A stretch of 64,000 nucleotides of DNA from assembly GCF_038396785.1 (NCBI RefSeq), contig NZ_CP151087.1:2914001-2978000 (forward strand). The letters are read 5' to 3'. Shown in pieces: positions 21,288 through 30,253 of the stretch. The stretch is from Sphingobacterium thalpophilum (GTDB lineage Bacteria > Bacteroidota > Bacteroidia > Sphingobacteriales > Sphingobacteriaceae). The notes below the pieces were generated by a model that had not been told where the DNA came from, did not search any database, and saw only the letters and a list, made by a program, of their open reading frames with translations. Within the stretch, counting starts at the first letter, position 1; each line of letters starts with the position of its first letter. The position numbers were made by a program, and so were the translations under genes.

Positions 21288-22577
21288 ATGAGCAGCGTAC
21301 ATGAAAGATTAAGCAAACATATATTAGCCGATGGATTCCCTTTGGTTATGGATATGGAGAAATCCCATGGTTCTTATGTCGTGGATGAAAATGGGAATGA
21401 ATACCTCGATATGTTCAGTATGTTTGCCTCCATGGCCGTGGGTTACAATCATCCACATTTGGTCAAACAACGTGACTTCCTGGGTAAAATGGCCGTCAAT
21501 AAGCCAGCCATGTCAGATATTTACCCCAAAGAGTTTGCTGATTTTGTCGACACTTTTGATCGCGTAGCCATACCGAAAGAACTCCCCTATGCCTTTTTCA
21601 TCTCGGGGGGAACACTCGCCGTGGAAAATGCATTAAAAGCTGCCTTCGACTGGAAGACAAGGCTTAATTTCGCACAGGGAATACAAAAGGAAGCCAGCCA
21701 GGTCATTCACTTTAAACAGGCTTTTCATGGTAGATCGGGCTATACCCTGTCATTAACGAATACACAAGACCCCAGAAAATACCTTTATTTTCCAAAGTTC
21801 AACTGGCCACGCATTACCAATCCTAAATTGAGCTATCCCTTAACAAGCGAACATATCGATCAGACGATTGCTTTGGAGGAAAAAGCTGTCTCGGAAATAC
21901 GTCAGGCGATCACGGCTAACCCCAACGATATTGCCTGCATTATTATTGAACCGATACAGGGTGAAGGTGGCGACAACCATTTTCGAAAGGAATTTTTCGT
22001 ACAGCTTCGTCAAATATGTGATGCAAATCAGATCCTCTTAATTTTTGATGAAGTACAGACGGGATTGGGTATCACGGGAAAAATGTGGGCTTACCAACAT
22101 TACAACGTCATTCCCGATATCATTGCCTTCGGCAAAAAAGCACAAGTCTGCGGTATACTGGCGAGCAAGGAAAAATTTGATCAGGTGGAACATCATGTCT
22201 TTCAAGAATCCAGTCGTATCAATTCGACATTTGGTGGCGATTTTATGGATATGCTCCGCTTTAAATTAATTCTTGAAGTCATAGAGCAAGAAAACCTGAT
22301 TCAAAATGCGGCAGAAAAAGGGCGCTATCTACAAGATAAGCTCCAGGAACTGCTATCGAAAAAACCGCAGCTGTCCAATTTACGGGGTGAGGGTTTATTC
22401 GTTGCAGTGGATTTCGAATCGGAAGCTGCACGGAATGAATTTATCAAGAAAGCCTACGCCAATAAACTGATTATGTTAGGCTGTGGAGAGAAAAGTATCC
22501 GTTTTAGACCGCACCTCAATGTGAGCTATGAGGATATCGATAAAACGATAGCAATTATAGAAAAAAGTATTTCCTAA
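21288..22577 (+). CDS. lat: L-lysine 6-transaminase
   Basis: PLP-dependent class III aminotransferase that moves the epsilon-amino group of lysine to 2-oxoglutarate, giving 2-aminoadipate semialdehyde (cyclising to piperideine-6-carboxylate). The start at 21288 (MSSVHERLSKHIL) gives 429 residues; the frame is open further upstream but that would overlap the dehydrogenase gene heavily. Motifs: FMDMLRFK-like C-terminal half, SGGTLAVENALKAAFDWK, the PLP aspartate in LIFDEVQTGLG, and the PLP lysine in FGKKAQVCG (K283 or K284). The wording FGKKxQVCG is characteristic of lysine 6-aminotransferases rather than ornithine or GABA enzymes. It forms an operon with the dehydrogenase; lysine as carbon/nitrogen source is the likely use. 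Confidence 0.9.
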   Translation: MSSVHERLSKHILADGFPLVMDMEKSHGSYVVDENGNEYLDMFSMFASMAVGYNHPHLVKQRDFLGKMAVNKPAMSDIYPKEFADFVDTFDRVAIPKELPYAFFISGGTLAVENALKAAFDWKTRLNFAQGIQKEASQVIHFKQAFHGRSGYTLSLTNTQDPRKYLYFPKFNWPRITNPKLSYPLTSEHIDQTIALEEKAVSEIRQAITANPNDIACIIIEPIQGEGGDNHFRKEFFVQLRQICDANQILLIFDEVQTGLGITGKMWAYQHYNVIPDIIAFGKKAQVCGILASKEKFDQVEHHVFQESSRINSTFGGDFMDMLRFKLILEVIEQENLIQNAAEKGRYLQDKLQELLSKKPQLSNLRGEGLFVAVDFESEAARNEFIKKAYANKLIMLGCGEKSIRFRPHLNVSYEDIDKTIAIIEKSIS

Positions 22578-22581
22578 AAAG

Positions 22582-22631
22582 ATATGCAATGCTAAAAGCT
22601 CTAAAATAGCCCATCGCATTGCATATTTTTT
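22582..22631. terminator. Bidirectional terminator, lat / SUFU gene
   Basis: An 11-bp stem ATATGCAATGC (22582-22592) / GCATTGCATAT (22616-22626) is followed by TTTTT on the plus strand and preceded by A-rich sequence. It lies between convergent genes; the loop is 23 nt. Confidence 0.75.
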
Positions 22632-22636
22632 ATAAA

Positions 22637-23434
22637 CTATCTATCTTTACAGACATTGGGACGGTCGATATCGACCAGCTCGGAAATTCCATATTCATCA
22701 AACAAGTCTAAGAGTGCATCTGTGCCCTCTTCCAGTTTGTAATCCATCTCTTCTTTATACACGGGAATCATTGCATAAAAATTGATCAGATTACCATCTT
22801 TGGTCTTTAACTCCAAAAATTCCTCATCAAAACTTAACATAGGCGGAAGCAGCAACATACAACCGAAACCTGTATTTGCAATATCTTCGGCTTCCATGCC
22901 ATTGGGAATGGTATGCCCATAGCCCAGCCAGGTTTTGTACTCATGTGGAAACCGCGCTAATCTTTTCAAAAAGTAGACCGGCCAATAATTATTGTCATCC
23001 TGAAATTCCTCTTCTCCGATCTTCCAATCAGCGGGTAGCACAACCATTAGCTCTGCGCGCTCATAAGACTCTTTGTTTTCCACTTCATCTGGAACATGCA
23101 TAGCCAGGTCACTCATGCCCGAAGTAACCAAGATATGGTATGGATAATTTGCACTTGGTTTAATCCAATGCACATCGATATGAACAAACTCAGAGATTAT
23201 CTCATGGAACACCATATCGGGTTCGGCAATATATTTGGTCAAATGCTCCTCAATCTCATCCAGATAAACACATTGTACCTCCGGAAATAAGTTTTTTGGA
23301 TCCTTATCATCAGATTGATCTTCATAACGGTAGACCGTAGAACCTCCGGCAGTAATTTCTGTATCTTTTTTATCAGGCGAAGATTCCTCCGCTCCGCTAC
23401 TCATAATCTTTTTGACTTTATCCCAAAATGACAT
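22637..23434 (-). CDS. Suppressor-of-fused (SUFU) domain protein
   Basis: A 265-residue soluble, acidic protein. The first ~45 residues are polar and probably disordered; the SUFU-like domain follows, recognised by FHEIISEFVHIDVHWIKP, PYHILVTSGMSDLAM and ERAELMVVLPADW. Bacterial SUFU proteins have no settled function. Some occur as immunity proteins for polymorphic toxins, others are housekeeping-type orphans. No toxin gene is next to it: the following gene encodes a TonB-C-terminal-like protein on the same strand with a 47-nt gap. The family call is good, the function is unknown. Confidence 0.85.
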   Translation of the reverse strand: MSFWDKVKKIMSSGAEESSPDKKDTEITAGGSTVYRYEDQSDDKDPKNLFPEVQCVYLDEIEEHLTKYIAEPDMVFHEIISEFVHIDVHWIKPSANYPYHILVTSGMSDLAMHVPDEVENKESYERAELMVVLPADWKIGEEEFQDDNNYWPVYFLKRLARFPHEYKTWLGYGHTIPNGMEAEDIANTGFGCMLLLPPMLSFDEEFLELKTKDGNLINFYAMIPVYKEEMDYKLEEGTDALLDLFDEYGISELVDIDRPNVCKDR

Positions 23435-23481
23435 ATTATCTTATAAATGGTGAAAATTTAAGCTATTCTTTTCTTATCAAT

Positions 23482-23931
23482 TTATTCGATCACAGCAACG
23501 ACAGGTTGCCTGAATCTTGTTTTAACCGGTTTTCCCTTGACCTGACCAGGCATCCATTGTGGCGACCGGCGCATAGCAGACAACACAGCCTTTGCAAACT
23601 CGGGGCTTATCTTATCGGGATTCTCGATTTCAATATTGCAGATCGCCCCATCCTCGCAAACAATAAATTTCAGAATTGCCGTTTGCCGAGATCCGTATTT
23701 TGCATAGGCCACACTGTCCATTGCCCGGACTGTTCCGGACAGATCCAGATTATTTTGTATAAATTTGGACCAGGCCACCACCCCGCCCTTGAAATAGGGA
23801 AAATCATCAACATGCTGTGCGATACTGTCTGCAGGGATATCCCGCTTAGCAATCACTTGTGCACTTGCGGAAGTACACCATACCATAAAAAGTAAAACTG
23901 AAAAAAGAGTCTTGAATCCTGTTAAATACAT
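23482..23931 (-). CDS. Secreted TonB C-terminal-domain-like protein
   Basis: A 149-residue protein with a signal peptide (cleavage near residue 25, TSASAQ). The rest resembles the TonB C-terminal fold as found in many Bacteroidota proteins: FPYFKGGVVAWSKFIQNNL, then ILKFIVCEDGAICNIEIENP and MRRSPQWMPGQVKGKPVKTRF. Unlike real TonB it has no Pro-rich spanning segment and no membrane anchor other than the signal, so it cannot transduce energy from the inner membrane alone. It may act as a periplasmic binding module. Function unknown. Confidence 0.75.
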   Translation of the reverse strand: MYLTGFKTLFSVLLFMVWCTSASAQVIAKRDIPADSIAQHVDDFPYFKGGVVAWSKFIQNNLDLSGTVRAMDSVAYAKYGSRQTAILKFIVCEDGAICNIEIENPDKISPEFAKAVLSAMRRSPQWMPGQVKGKPVKTRFRQPVVAVIE

Positions 23932-24001
23932 ACCCTATCCTATCCATAACCGTACCATTTAACGCTTATATAAGATAATTTATTACTTTAATTCTTTTGG
24001 A

Positions 24002-24985
24002 CTAATTGAGCGGCCTAGCAATATCAGTAACAAACTCTCCTGCTTCGTCAACAAGAAAACTAATCGGATGCTCTGGATTTTTAATAATCTCGAACAAGGT
24101 CAAACCCCAAGGTTTCCAAAAATTTTCCAAAACTTGGCCATAGGTCTTGTTTTGCCAATGATCAAAGATAGGTTTCATCGACATATCTGCTAATGGCATC
24201 GGTTCAACATAGACTTTTTGCGGGGTATTTAAATAGGTATAATCTGGTAAACGATTAAATAAGTAGGCTGAATAAAAATAGCGTGCACACAATTCTTCAA
24301 ACTGAATGGGATGCAATGTTTTGCCCGCAATAACCTTGAGGATATCTTCGTGATAAATATTGTTTGTGGCATTATCTTGAAGACAGGCGATTACAGCAAA
24401 GTCCTTCATGCGGATAGAAAAGATCAAGGTATTGATTTCATCACGATACATAAATGTATCGGGTGCATTCTCAACCGGTACAACAACCAATGAAAATGGG
24501 AAGGTATTTTCAAACTCCATCGGTACAACCAGCGACTGCAACATCGCATGGAGATTTGTAAAACGCTGTGCAAGCGCCTGAGAAAAGTTCATATCTTCGC
24601 CAGAAGCTTTTTGCTGCCGAATTCCCGCAAGAATTTCATTAAAGACCACCCCATAGATGATTTTTGTCATCCATTGAAACAATAATAAGGGATCCAACTG
24701 TTTGACGGCTTCATAACCTTGTTCAAACGACTGTTCTACCACACGTTCCATTTGTTCGATCGCTTCAGCTGCAGTTATGGAACAGGGGAGCTTCAACGAT
24801 TTATAAGTCACCAGATTCTCATCCAGCATTTTAAAAGGTTTATCTTCCAATTGAAAAGATTTCATCATCCATACAGGAAACACCTGAATGGATTCTTCTT
24901 CCGATTGGAGTTTATTTCCTGTTAAAAAACAAATATCTGAATCAAACTGAAATTGTTTGAATGGATTATACAAAGTTGCCGCCAT
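24002..24985 (-). CDS. Conserved-looking protein of unknown function
   Basis: A 327-residue soluble protein I cannot place in a named family. It begins with a short segment containing DICFLTGNKL, reminiscent of a zinc- or HNH-like knuckle but with only one cysteine there. The remainder is a mixed alpha/beta sequence rich in aromatic residues (FWKPWGLTLFEI, YLNTPQKVYVEPMP). No signal peptide or membrane segment is seen. It is transcribed alone from a full promoter whose -7 box is 8 nt from the ATG. It is divergent from the GbsR-type regulator gene. Confidence 0.8.
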   Translation of the reverse strand: MAATLYNPFKQFQFDSDICFLTGNKLQSEEESIQVFPVWMMKSFQLEDKPFKMLDENLVTYKSLKLPCSITAAEAIEQMERVVEQSFEQGYEAVKQLDPLLLFQWMTKIIYGVVFNEILAGIRQQKASGEDMNFSQALAQRFTNLHAMLQSLVVPMEFENTFPFSLVVVPVENAPDTFMYRDEINTLIFSIRMKDFAVIACLQDNATNNIYHEDILKVIAGKTLHPIQFEELCARYFYSAYLFNRLPDYTYLNTPQKVYVEPMPLADMSMKPIFDHWQNKTYGQVLENFWKPWGLTLFEIIKNPEHPISFLVDEAGEFVTDIARPLN

Positions 24986-24993
24986 AATGCAGG

Positions 24994-25023
24994 CAAAGTT
25001 AAAACAAATCGAAAAGTCCGCAA
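24994..25023 (-). promoter_or_regulatory. Promoter of the 327-residue protein gene
   Basis: On the minus strand TTG (25023-25021), 19 bp, then TAACTTTG (25001-24994). The ATG starts 8 nt after the -7 box, so the 5' UTR would be only a few bases or absent. Confidence 0.65.
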
Positions 25024-25092
25024 GAAAAGCAAATTCTTATTACGATATGGTGACTTGTCTATTTAAACTTATTTTATTTTCAGAAATTTTTG

Positions 25093-25108
25093 AAAGTTCA
25101 AAAACTTT
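25093..25108. promoter_or_regulatory. Candidate operator AAAGTT-N4-AACTTT
   Basis: A palindrome with 6-bp arms lies about 100 bp upstream of the GbsR/MarR-type gene, close to a TAACTTTA -7-like word. Autoregulation by this regulator is a reasonable guess, as MarR-type proteins often bind sites of this size. Confidence 0.4.
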
Positions 25109-25209
25109 AAATAACTTTAATATAGGCAATCATAAAAAAAGGACGAGAAAGCCGATCGGTTCAATAGTCCGATAAAAACAAATTGAGGTATTGGCAAAAT
25201 AAAAGCACG

Positions 25210-25716
25210 ATGGAATTACAAGAAGCAAAACAGCAATTTATAGACACCTGGGGGGCATTAGGTTCTGAATGGGGAATCAACAAGTCCGTTGCGCAAGTTC
25301 ATGCCTTACTCCTCTCGGCAAGCAATCCCATGTCTACAGACGAGATTATGGAAAAGTTGGTGATCTCGCGCGGCAATGCCAATATGAGTATCCGACAATT
25401 GATCGATTATGGCATCGTCTACAAAAAGCATATTGCCGGCGACAGAAAAGAATATTTTGTTGCCGAGAAAGAAGTCTTAAAATGGGCCATGAAAATTGCG
25501 GTAATGCGTAAGCAAAAAGAACTTGACCCCGTTATGGATATTCTAAAGGATATCAGCCGAAATACAGAGAAGGATCAGACGGCAGAAGGTAAGGAATTCC
25601 ATAAAACGGTCAAGGACATCCAAAATCTGACGGATCAACTCGAAACTATTGCCAACAAGATTTTCAATACTAGCGGTGGAGATTTATTAATTAAATTGAT
25701 CAAATTAATGATGTAG
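25210..25716 (+). CDS. GbsR/MarR-family transcriptional regulator
   Basis: A 168-residue winged-helix DNA-binding protein. The HTH region is about residues 25-75 (STDEIMEKLVISRGNANMSI, then RQLIDYGIVYKKH and the wing GDRKEYFVAEKE), with a helical C-terminal dimer segment. The order and wording fit the GbsR branch of MarR proteins. ATG at 25210 is chosen; a TTG at 25183 would add nine residues. It is followed after 31 nt by an SDR39U1-type epimerase gene, probably in one operon. A palindromic site upstream may be its operator. The signal it senses is unknown. Confidence 0.87.
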   Translation: MELQEAKQQFIDTWGALGSEWGINKSVAQVHALLLSASNPMSTDEIMEKLVISRGNANMSIRQLIDYGIVYKKHIAGDRKEYFVAEKEVLKWAMKIAVMRKQKELDPVMDILKDISRNTEKDQTAEGKEFHKTVKDIQNLTDQLETIANKIFNTSGGDLLIKLIKLMM

Positions 25717-25747
25717 CATCATGAACTGGACTGTAAACACACTTGCC

Positions 25748-26638
25748 ATGCGTAAAATAGTCATCGCTGGAGGAACAGGTTTTGTTGGACAATATCTTTC
25801 CGAGAGATTTCAGACATTGGGTTACCAGGTTATCGTCATTGGCCGTCGGCAGGGCAATATCCTTTGGACCGATCGATCCGGCATTTCCGATGCACTGGAA
25901 AATGCGGAGATGCTAATCAATCTAGCCGGAAAGTCTGTCAACTGTCGATATAACGAAAAAAATAAGGCCGAAATATTTTCTTCAAGAACAAAGACCACAA
26001 CGATTCTTGGTGAGCTGATCGCAGGCTGTACCAATCCACCAAAATTGTGGCTCAACTCCAGTACAACAACCATTTATAGGCACGCCGAAGATCGTCCGAT
26101 GACCGAAAGTTCGGGGGAGATCGGAACAGGTTTTTCTGTTGATGTTGCCAAATTATGGGAAAAGACTTTTTTCGACTTCAAATTGGAAAAGACAAGACAG
26201 GTGGCACTTCGGATGGCGATTGTTTTGGGTGCGGATGGAGGTGTTATCCTGCCTTTTAAAAATCTTGTCCGGGCTGGACTAGGGGGCATACAAGGAAATG
26301 GCCAGCAATATTTTAGCTGGATCCATATTGAAGATCTTTTTCAAATTATTTTGTTCTTAAAAGATCATGCGGATATGGATGGTGTCGTCAATTGTGCGGC
26401 CCCCCACCCCGTTACGAATAAAACTTTTATGGCGACTTTTCGACAAGTAATGAACTGTAAAATTGGTCTACCATCTCCCAAATGGCTGCTGGAAATAGGT
26501 GCTGCTTTTATTGGCACGGAGACAGAGCTGCTTTTAAAAAGCCGTTGGGTATTACCTGAAAAGCTGGAGAATAGTGAATTTACGTTCAGGTTTCCATCGA
26601 TTTCAAGTGCTTTACAGGATATTCTGCAGCGGGAATAA
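25748..26638 (+). CDS. TIGR01777-family (SDR39U1-like) NAD(P)-dependent epimerase-type protein
   Basis: An atypical short-chain dehydrogenase/epimerase of unknown substrate. From the chosen ATG it has 296 residues and begins MRKIVIAGGTGFVGQ with the Rossmann glycine motif at once; an ATG at 25721 would add a non-homologous nine-residue tail. The family wording WLNSSTTTIYRH, GVILPFKNLVRAGLGG and FSWIHIEDLFQIILF is seen. The C-terminal part contains the LLLKSRWVLPEKL segment of the DUF1731 region typical of the family. It is coupled to the GbsR/MarR gene and ends in a shared hairpin with topB. Confidence 0.87.
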   Translation: MRKIVIAGGTGFVGQYLSERFQTLGYQVIVIGRRQGNILWTDRSGISDALENAEMLINLAGKSVNCRYNEKNKAEIFSSRTKTTTILGELIAGCTNPPKLWLNSSTTTIYRHAEDRPMTESSGEIGTGFSVDVAKLWEKTFFDFKLEKTRQVALRMAIVLGADGGVILPFKNLVRAGLGGIQGNGQQYFSWIHIEDLFQIILFLKDHADMDGVVNCAAPHPVTNKTFMATFRQVMNCKIGLPSPKWLLEIGAAFIGTETELLLKSRWVLPEKLENSEFTFRFPSISSALQDILQRE

Positions 26639-26693
26639 AATTTTAAGGTTAACGTGGGGTAAACCATTTACCCCACGTTAACCTTAAAATTTT
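26637..26693. terminator. 27-bp perfect hairpin shared by the epimerase gene and topB
   Basis: Arms 26637-26663 and 26667-26693 pair perfectly around a 3-nt CCA loop. The epimerase stop (26636-26638) overlaps the left arm. The topB stop (26668-26670) and its last eight codons lie in the right arm. A-rich and T-rich outer ends make it a terminator for both strands. Confidence 0.93.
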
Positions 26694-28779
26694 CAAATAC
26701 AAGCGGCGCAGTGACAATAGCACCCTCATTATTTTTTACCCCTTTAAACTCGGAGGTTTTTCCTTTCTCCAACAAGTTCTTCATCTCTTTTTCGTCGAGA
26801 AAGATACCATTCAATGTCCGCCAGATCTTAAAATCACATCCACGGGCATAATGGTCGCATTGGGCTACTTTATCGTAGAGCAAAATCAATCCCTGCTCAC
26901 ATTTCGGACATTTTATCTTTCCTTTTTGTTGAGGTTTAACTTCCTCTTGCGCGAGAGAAATCCGCAGCGTCAACAGTTCTTTTGTAATTTTGGCCGTATA
27001 ATCCTTAATATGTTTCATAAAAACATCATAGGACACTTTATTGGCTCGCATTTCCTCCAGCTTCTGCTCCCATTTACCGGTCAAGGTTACCTTGGCAATG
27101 GAACGATCTTTTACAAGATTGTATACCGCAAGTCCTTTTTCCGTTGGGATCAGTTTTTTCTTGTCGCGTTTAATATAATCCCGCTGGAAAAGTGTTTCGA
27201 TAGTTGCGGCTCGTGTAGCAGGTGTACCAAGTCCACAGTCCTTCATAGCCTGCCGCATTTCATCGTCTTCAATTTCCTTTCCCGAAGTTTCCATGGCCTT
27301 CAATAAGGAGGCTTCGGTATGTATGGGTCTTGCTTTGGTAAAACGTTCGGCAAGTTCGAGGGTCAGAATCTGCAATAATTCCTCAGCTAACAGCTTCGGT
27401 AACTGCGCATTTTCATTATCCTGATCGTCATTGTTTTTATCTTCATCGGGCGCTTCGATCTGCTCCGCGGAAAGACGCCAGCCGTATTGCTTGATTACAG
27501 TACCTTTGGCGATAAGTTCAACCCCCTGCGCATCAATTGTCACGGTGGTAATATCTTTTATACATACTTCCGAGAAACTTTCCACCATGCGCTTGGCGAT
27601 CATATTGTAAACATTCTGTTGCTCTTTGAGCATGGGACCCGGCTTTTCATCCGTCACCAATAGGGCGTGGTGATCGGTTACCTTTTTGTCATCGACAGAA
27701 CGTTTGTTCAATTTTGCACCGATCAGATTTTTTGCGATCGACGAGATGGATTCATCTGCGGTATCCGACAAATGTTGAAAAAGTGCGCCAATTTCTTCAA
27801 AAACATCCTCACCGATGTAACGGGAACCCGTACGCGGATAAGTGATGACCTTCTTTTCGTAAAGTGTTTGCGCAATACTCAGTGTCTGATCGGCCGAATA
27901 ACCATACTTCTTATTTGCATCCTGTTGCAGCGATGTCAAATCAAATAGCAAGGGCGGTTGCTCTTTTGTTTCTTTGGCTTCCACCTTTGCCACGCGGGCA
28001 TTAGAACCAACGGTCAATCGCGCAATGGTTTGCTCGGCGACATCCTTTTTATCGATCTTATTGGAGGTTGCCTTAAAACTGATATTATCTTTTTCAAAAC
28101 CGGCCTGAATTTTATAGAATGCCTGGGGTTTAAAGTCTTTATTTTCCAGATAGCGCGAACAGATCATGGCCAAGGTTGGCGTCTGAACGCGGCCCAAAGA
28201 AAGTAATCCTTTATTCCCGGCCGCCAAGGTGATGGCCTGCGTCGCATTGATACCGATTAGCCAGTCCGATTCCGAACGTGAACGGGCAGACATGTACAGG
28301 CTATCGTATTCCGTACCTGCTTTCAAATTGGCAAAACCTTCTTTAATGGCTTTATCCGTTTGGCTCGATATCCAAAGGCGTTTAAAAGGTACTTTAGAAC
28401 CTAAAAAATAGTATATATTACGAAAGATCAATTCACCCTCCCGTCCCGCATCGGTAGCCACAATGATTTCTTCGGCCTGTTCCAACAGGGATTTTATGGT
28501 GTTGAGTTGCTTAACTGCTCCGGTATCATCCATCTGCTTGCCATCACGCTTCACTTTCTTCGATTCTAGCTTAAATGTGGATGGAATGATCGGCAAATTT
28601 GAAATTGTCCACGAATTGTATCCGTAAGCCTGTGGCGTACAGAGTTGAACCAAATGGCCAAAAGCATACGTAAAAGCATAGCCATTGCCGGCGATATAAC
28701 CGTCTTTGACTTCCTTCGCCCCCATCACTCGAGCCAGATCACGCGCCACGGAGGGCTTTTCAGCAATTACAACCTTCAT
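26668..28779 (-). CDS. topB: DNA topoisomerase III (type IA)
   Basis: Relaxes and decatenates DNA through single-strand passage; cytoplasmic, acts with RecQ-type helicases in many bacteria. The TOPRIM domain begins MKVVIAEKPSVARDLA and contains the acidic ATDAGREGELI motif. The active-site tyrosine is Y314 in ITYPRTGSRYI. LGTPATRAATIETL is conserved. Near the C-terminus a four-cysteine zinc motif is seen (CPKCEQG with CDHYARGC), followed by a short tail. Length is 703 residues. Such enzymes are also found on conjugative elements, but no conjugation genes are near, so this is probably the chromosomal copy. It lies downstream of dgt on the same strand. Confidence 0.95.
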   Translation of the reverse strand: MKVVIAEKPSVARDLARVMGAKEVKDGYIAGNGYAFTYAFGHLVQLCTPQAYGYNSWTISNLPIIPSTFKLESKKVKRDGKQMDDTGAVKQLNTIKSLLEQAEEIIVATDAGREGELIFRNIYYFLGSKVPFKRLWISSQTDKAIKEGFANLKAGTEYDSLYMSARSRSESDWLIGINATQAITLAAGNKGLLSLGRVQTPTLAMICSRYLENKDFKPQAFYKIQAGFEKDNISFKATSNKIDKKDVAEQTIARLTVGSNARVAKVEAKETKEQPPLLFDLTSLQQDANKKYGYSADQTLSIAQTLYEKKVITYPRTGSRYIGEDVFEEIGALFQHLSDTADESISSIAKNLIGAKLNKRSVDDKKVTDHHALLVTDEKPGPMLKEQQNVYNMIAKRMVESFSEVCIKDITTVTIDAQGVELIAKGTVIKQYGWRLSAEQIEAPDEDKNNDDQDNENAQLPKLLAEELLQILTLELAERFTKARPIHTEASLLKAMETSGKEIEDDEMRQAMKDCGLGTPATRAATIETLFQRDYIKRDKKKLIPTEKGLAVYNLVKDRSIAKVTLTGKWEQKLEEMRANKVSYDVFMKHIKDYTAKITKELLTLRISLAQEEVKPQQKGKIKCPKCEQGLILLYDKVAQCDHYARGCDFKIWRTLNGIFLDEKEMKNLLEKGKTSEFKGVKNNEGAIVTAPLVFENFKVNVG

Positions 28780-28809
28780 TTTAGATATGAGATGTTAGAT
28801 TTTCGATCC

Positions 28810-28850
28810 GAGACTTTAGGATAATACCCTCAGGTATTACAGCGAGTCTC
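28810..28850 (-). terminator. Weak two-stage hairpin between dgt and topB
   Basis: Inner arms TAATACC / GGTATTA with a 4-nt loop and outer arms GAGACT / AGTCTC. There is no T-run, so it may only attenuate or stabilise the dgt transcript. Confidence 0.3.
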
Positions 28851-28890
28851 AATTTAATATTGATATTTTACCCCTTTACCTGAAACGTCC

Positions 28891-30249
28891 CTATTCTATG
28901 GATGGTATTGTTATTCCCTTGATTTTACGGTACAGCTCTATGGCATAAACGTCAGTCATACCTGAAACAAAATCCAATACACAACGGATTTTGGAATACG
29001 AATCTTGTTTATCCGTATAAAATTGTTCAGGAATTAATGCAACGAGCTTTTTATCGTAATTGTTCTTGTTCTTCTTTAGGTATGCCGGAACAAACTCTTT
29101 TAATAGGGCATCCATCACCCGGTAACCAGCAATCTCAATTTGCACAACCGTGGGCGCATTATAGATTTTTGCAATGGAAATCTTCGAGATTTTTTTCATT
29201 TGTGTAACAATGTCCTCATCTAAGGCATCCATTAACGCTGATCCGAAAGTTCCTGACAGAAATTTGTCCTGCTCACGTACAAAGACATCAACACATCCTT
29301 TAATCAAGGTATTGATCGCTTTAGCACGCAACAATGCTACACGGCTTGGGGTATCCAGCAATCCATCGAGCCTGTCGCGAAGATTTTCTTTGCCACAGAG
29401 CGGCAATAGTAATTCTTCCACTTCTTGATAGGACAATATCTTAAGATGATGTGCATCTTCCAAATCAATAATATTGTAACAAATATCATCCGCAGCCTCC
29501 ACGAGATAAACCAAAGGATGTCTTAGGTAGCCCTTTGAATTGGAAGGATCTTTTAATAATCCCAATTCATTAGCAACCTTCTCAAATGCTTTTTGTTCTT
29601 CCGTAAAAAAGCCATATTTCTTGCGATGATGGCTTTTCTTGAGGTGGCCATCAATTGCCAGACAGGGGTATTTTACAATGGAAGCCAGGGAAGTATAGGT
29701 CAATGCAAAACCTTTGGGATCCTTTCCTTGAAAGGCATGTGTCAGAATCCGTAGCGCATTGGCATTTCCTTCAAAGTGGGTCAGATCGGCCCATTCTTCG
29801 GCTGTTACCTGCTCTTGGTATTTACGTCCATCGCCATCTGTGAAATATGTGGAAATAGCGGATTCACCAGAGTGACCAAAGGCCGGGTTGCCCAGGTCAT
29901 GTGACAAACATGCCGCAGAGATAATATTTCCTACTTCTTGCAAAAAAGGGTAATCATTATCCAGGTTTGGATTTTCCTCTTTCAACTGTGCATAAAACAT
30001 ACGTCCCAAAGAGCGTCCTACACTGGCAACTTCTAAACTATGTGTCAACCTATTGTGCACGAATACAGCGCCAGGAAGTGGAAAAACCTGCGTTTTATTC
30101 TGTAATCTCCGAAATGGGGATGAAAAGATCAAACGATCATAATCCCGTTGAAATTCCGACCGGGCCACCAGGTAACTATCTACGCTCCGATCTTCGTAAC
30201 CCCAGCGCTTTGCAGAGAGCAAATCTTTCCAATTCATTTTTTCAGACAT
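28891..30249 (-). CDS. dgt: Deoxyguanosinetriphosphate triphosphohydrolase
   Basis: HD-domain hydrolase that splits dGTP (or other dNTPs) into nucleoside and triphosphate and so helps set dNTP pools. 452 residues. Motifs: FRRLQNKTQVFPLP, HNRLTHSLEVASVGRSLG with the first metal histidine, CLSHDLGNPAFGHSGE with the HD pair, and YLVEAADDICYNIIDLEDA with a further acidic ligand. The promoter -7 box is 4 nt before the first ATG. Either the mRNA is leaderless or translation starts at the second methionine (MNWKDLL, 30237). Downstream is topB. No phage genes are near. Confidence 0.94.
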   Translation of the reverse strand: MSEKMNWKDLLSAKRWGYEDRSVDSYLVARSEFQRDYDRLIFSSPFRRLQNKTQVFPLPGAVFVHNRLTHSLEVASVGRSLGRMFYAQLKEENPNLDNDYPFLQEVGNIISAACLSHDLGNPAFGHSGESAISTYFTDGDGRKYQEQVTAEEWADLTHFEGNANALRILTHAFQGKDPKGFALTYTSLASIVKYPCLAIDGHLKKSHHRKKYGFFTEEQKAFEKVANELGLLKDPSNSKGYLRHPLVYLVEAADDICYNIIDLEDAHHLKILSYQEVEELLLPLCGKENLRDRLDGLLDTPSRVALLRAKAINTLIKGCVDVFVREQDKFLSGTFGSALMDALDEDIVTQMKKISKISIAKIYNAPTVVQIEIAGYRVMDALLKEFVPAYLKKNKNNYDKKLVALIPEQFYTDKQDSYSKIRCVLDFVSGMTDVYAIELYRKIKGITIPSIE

Positions 30250-30253
30250 AGCG

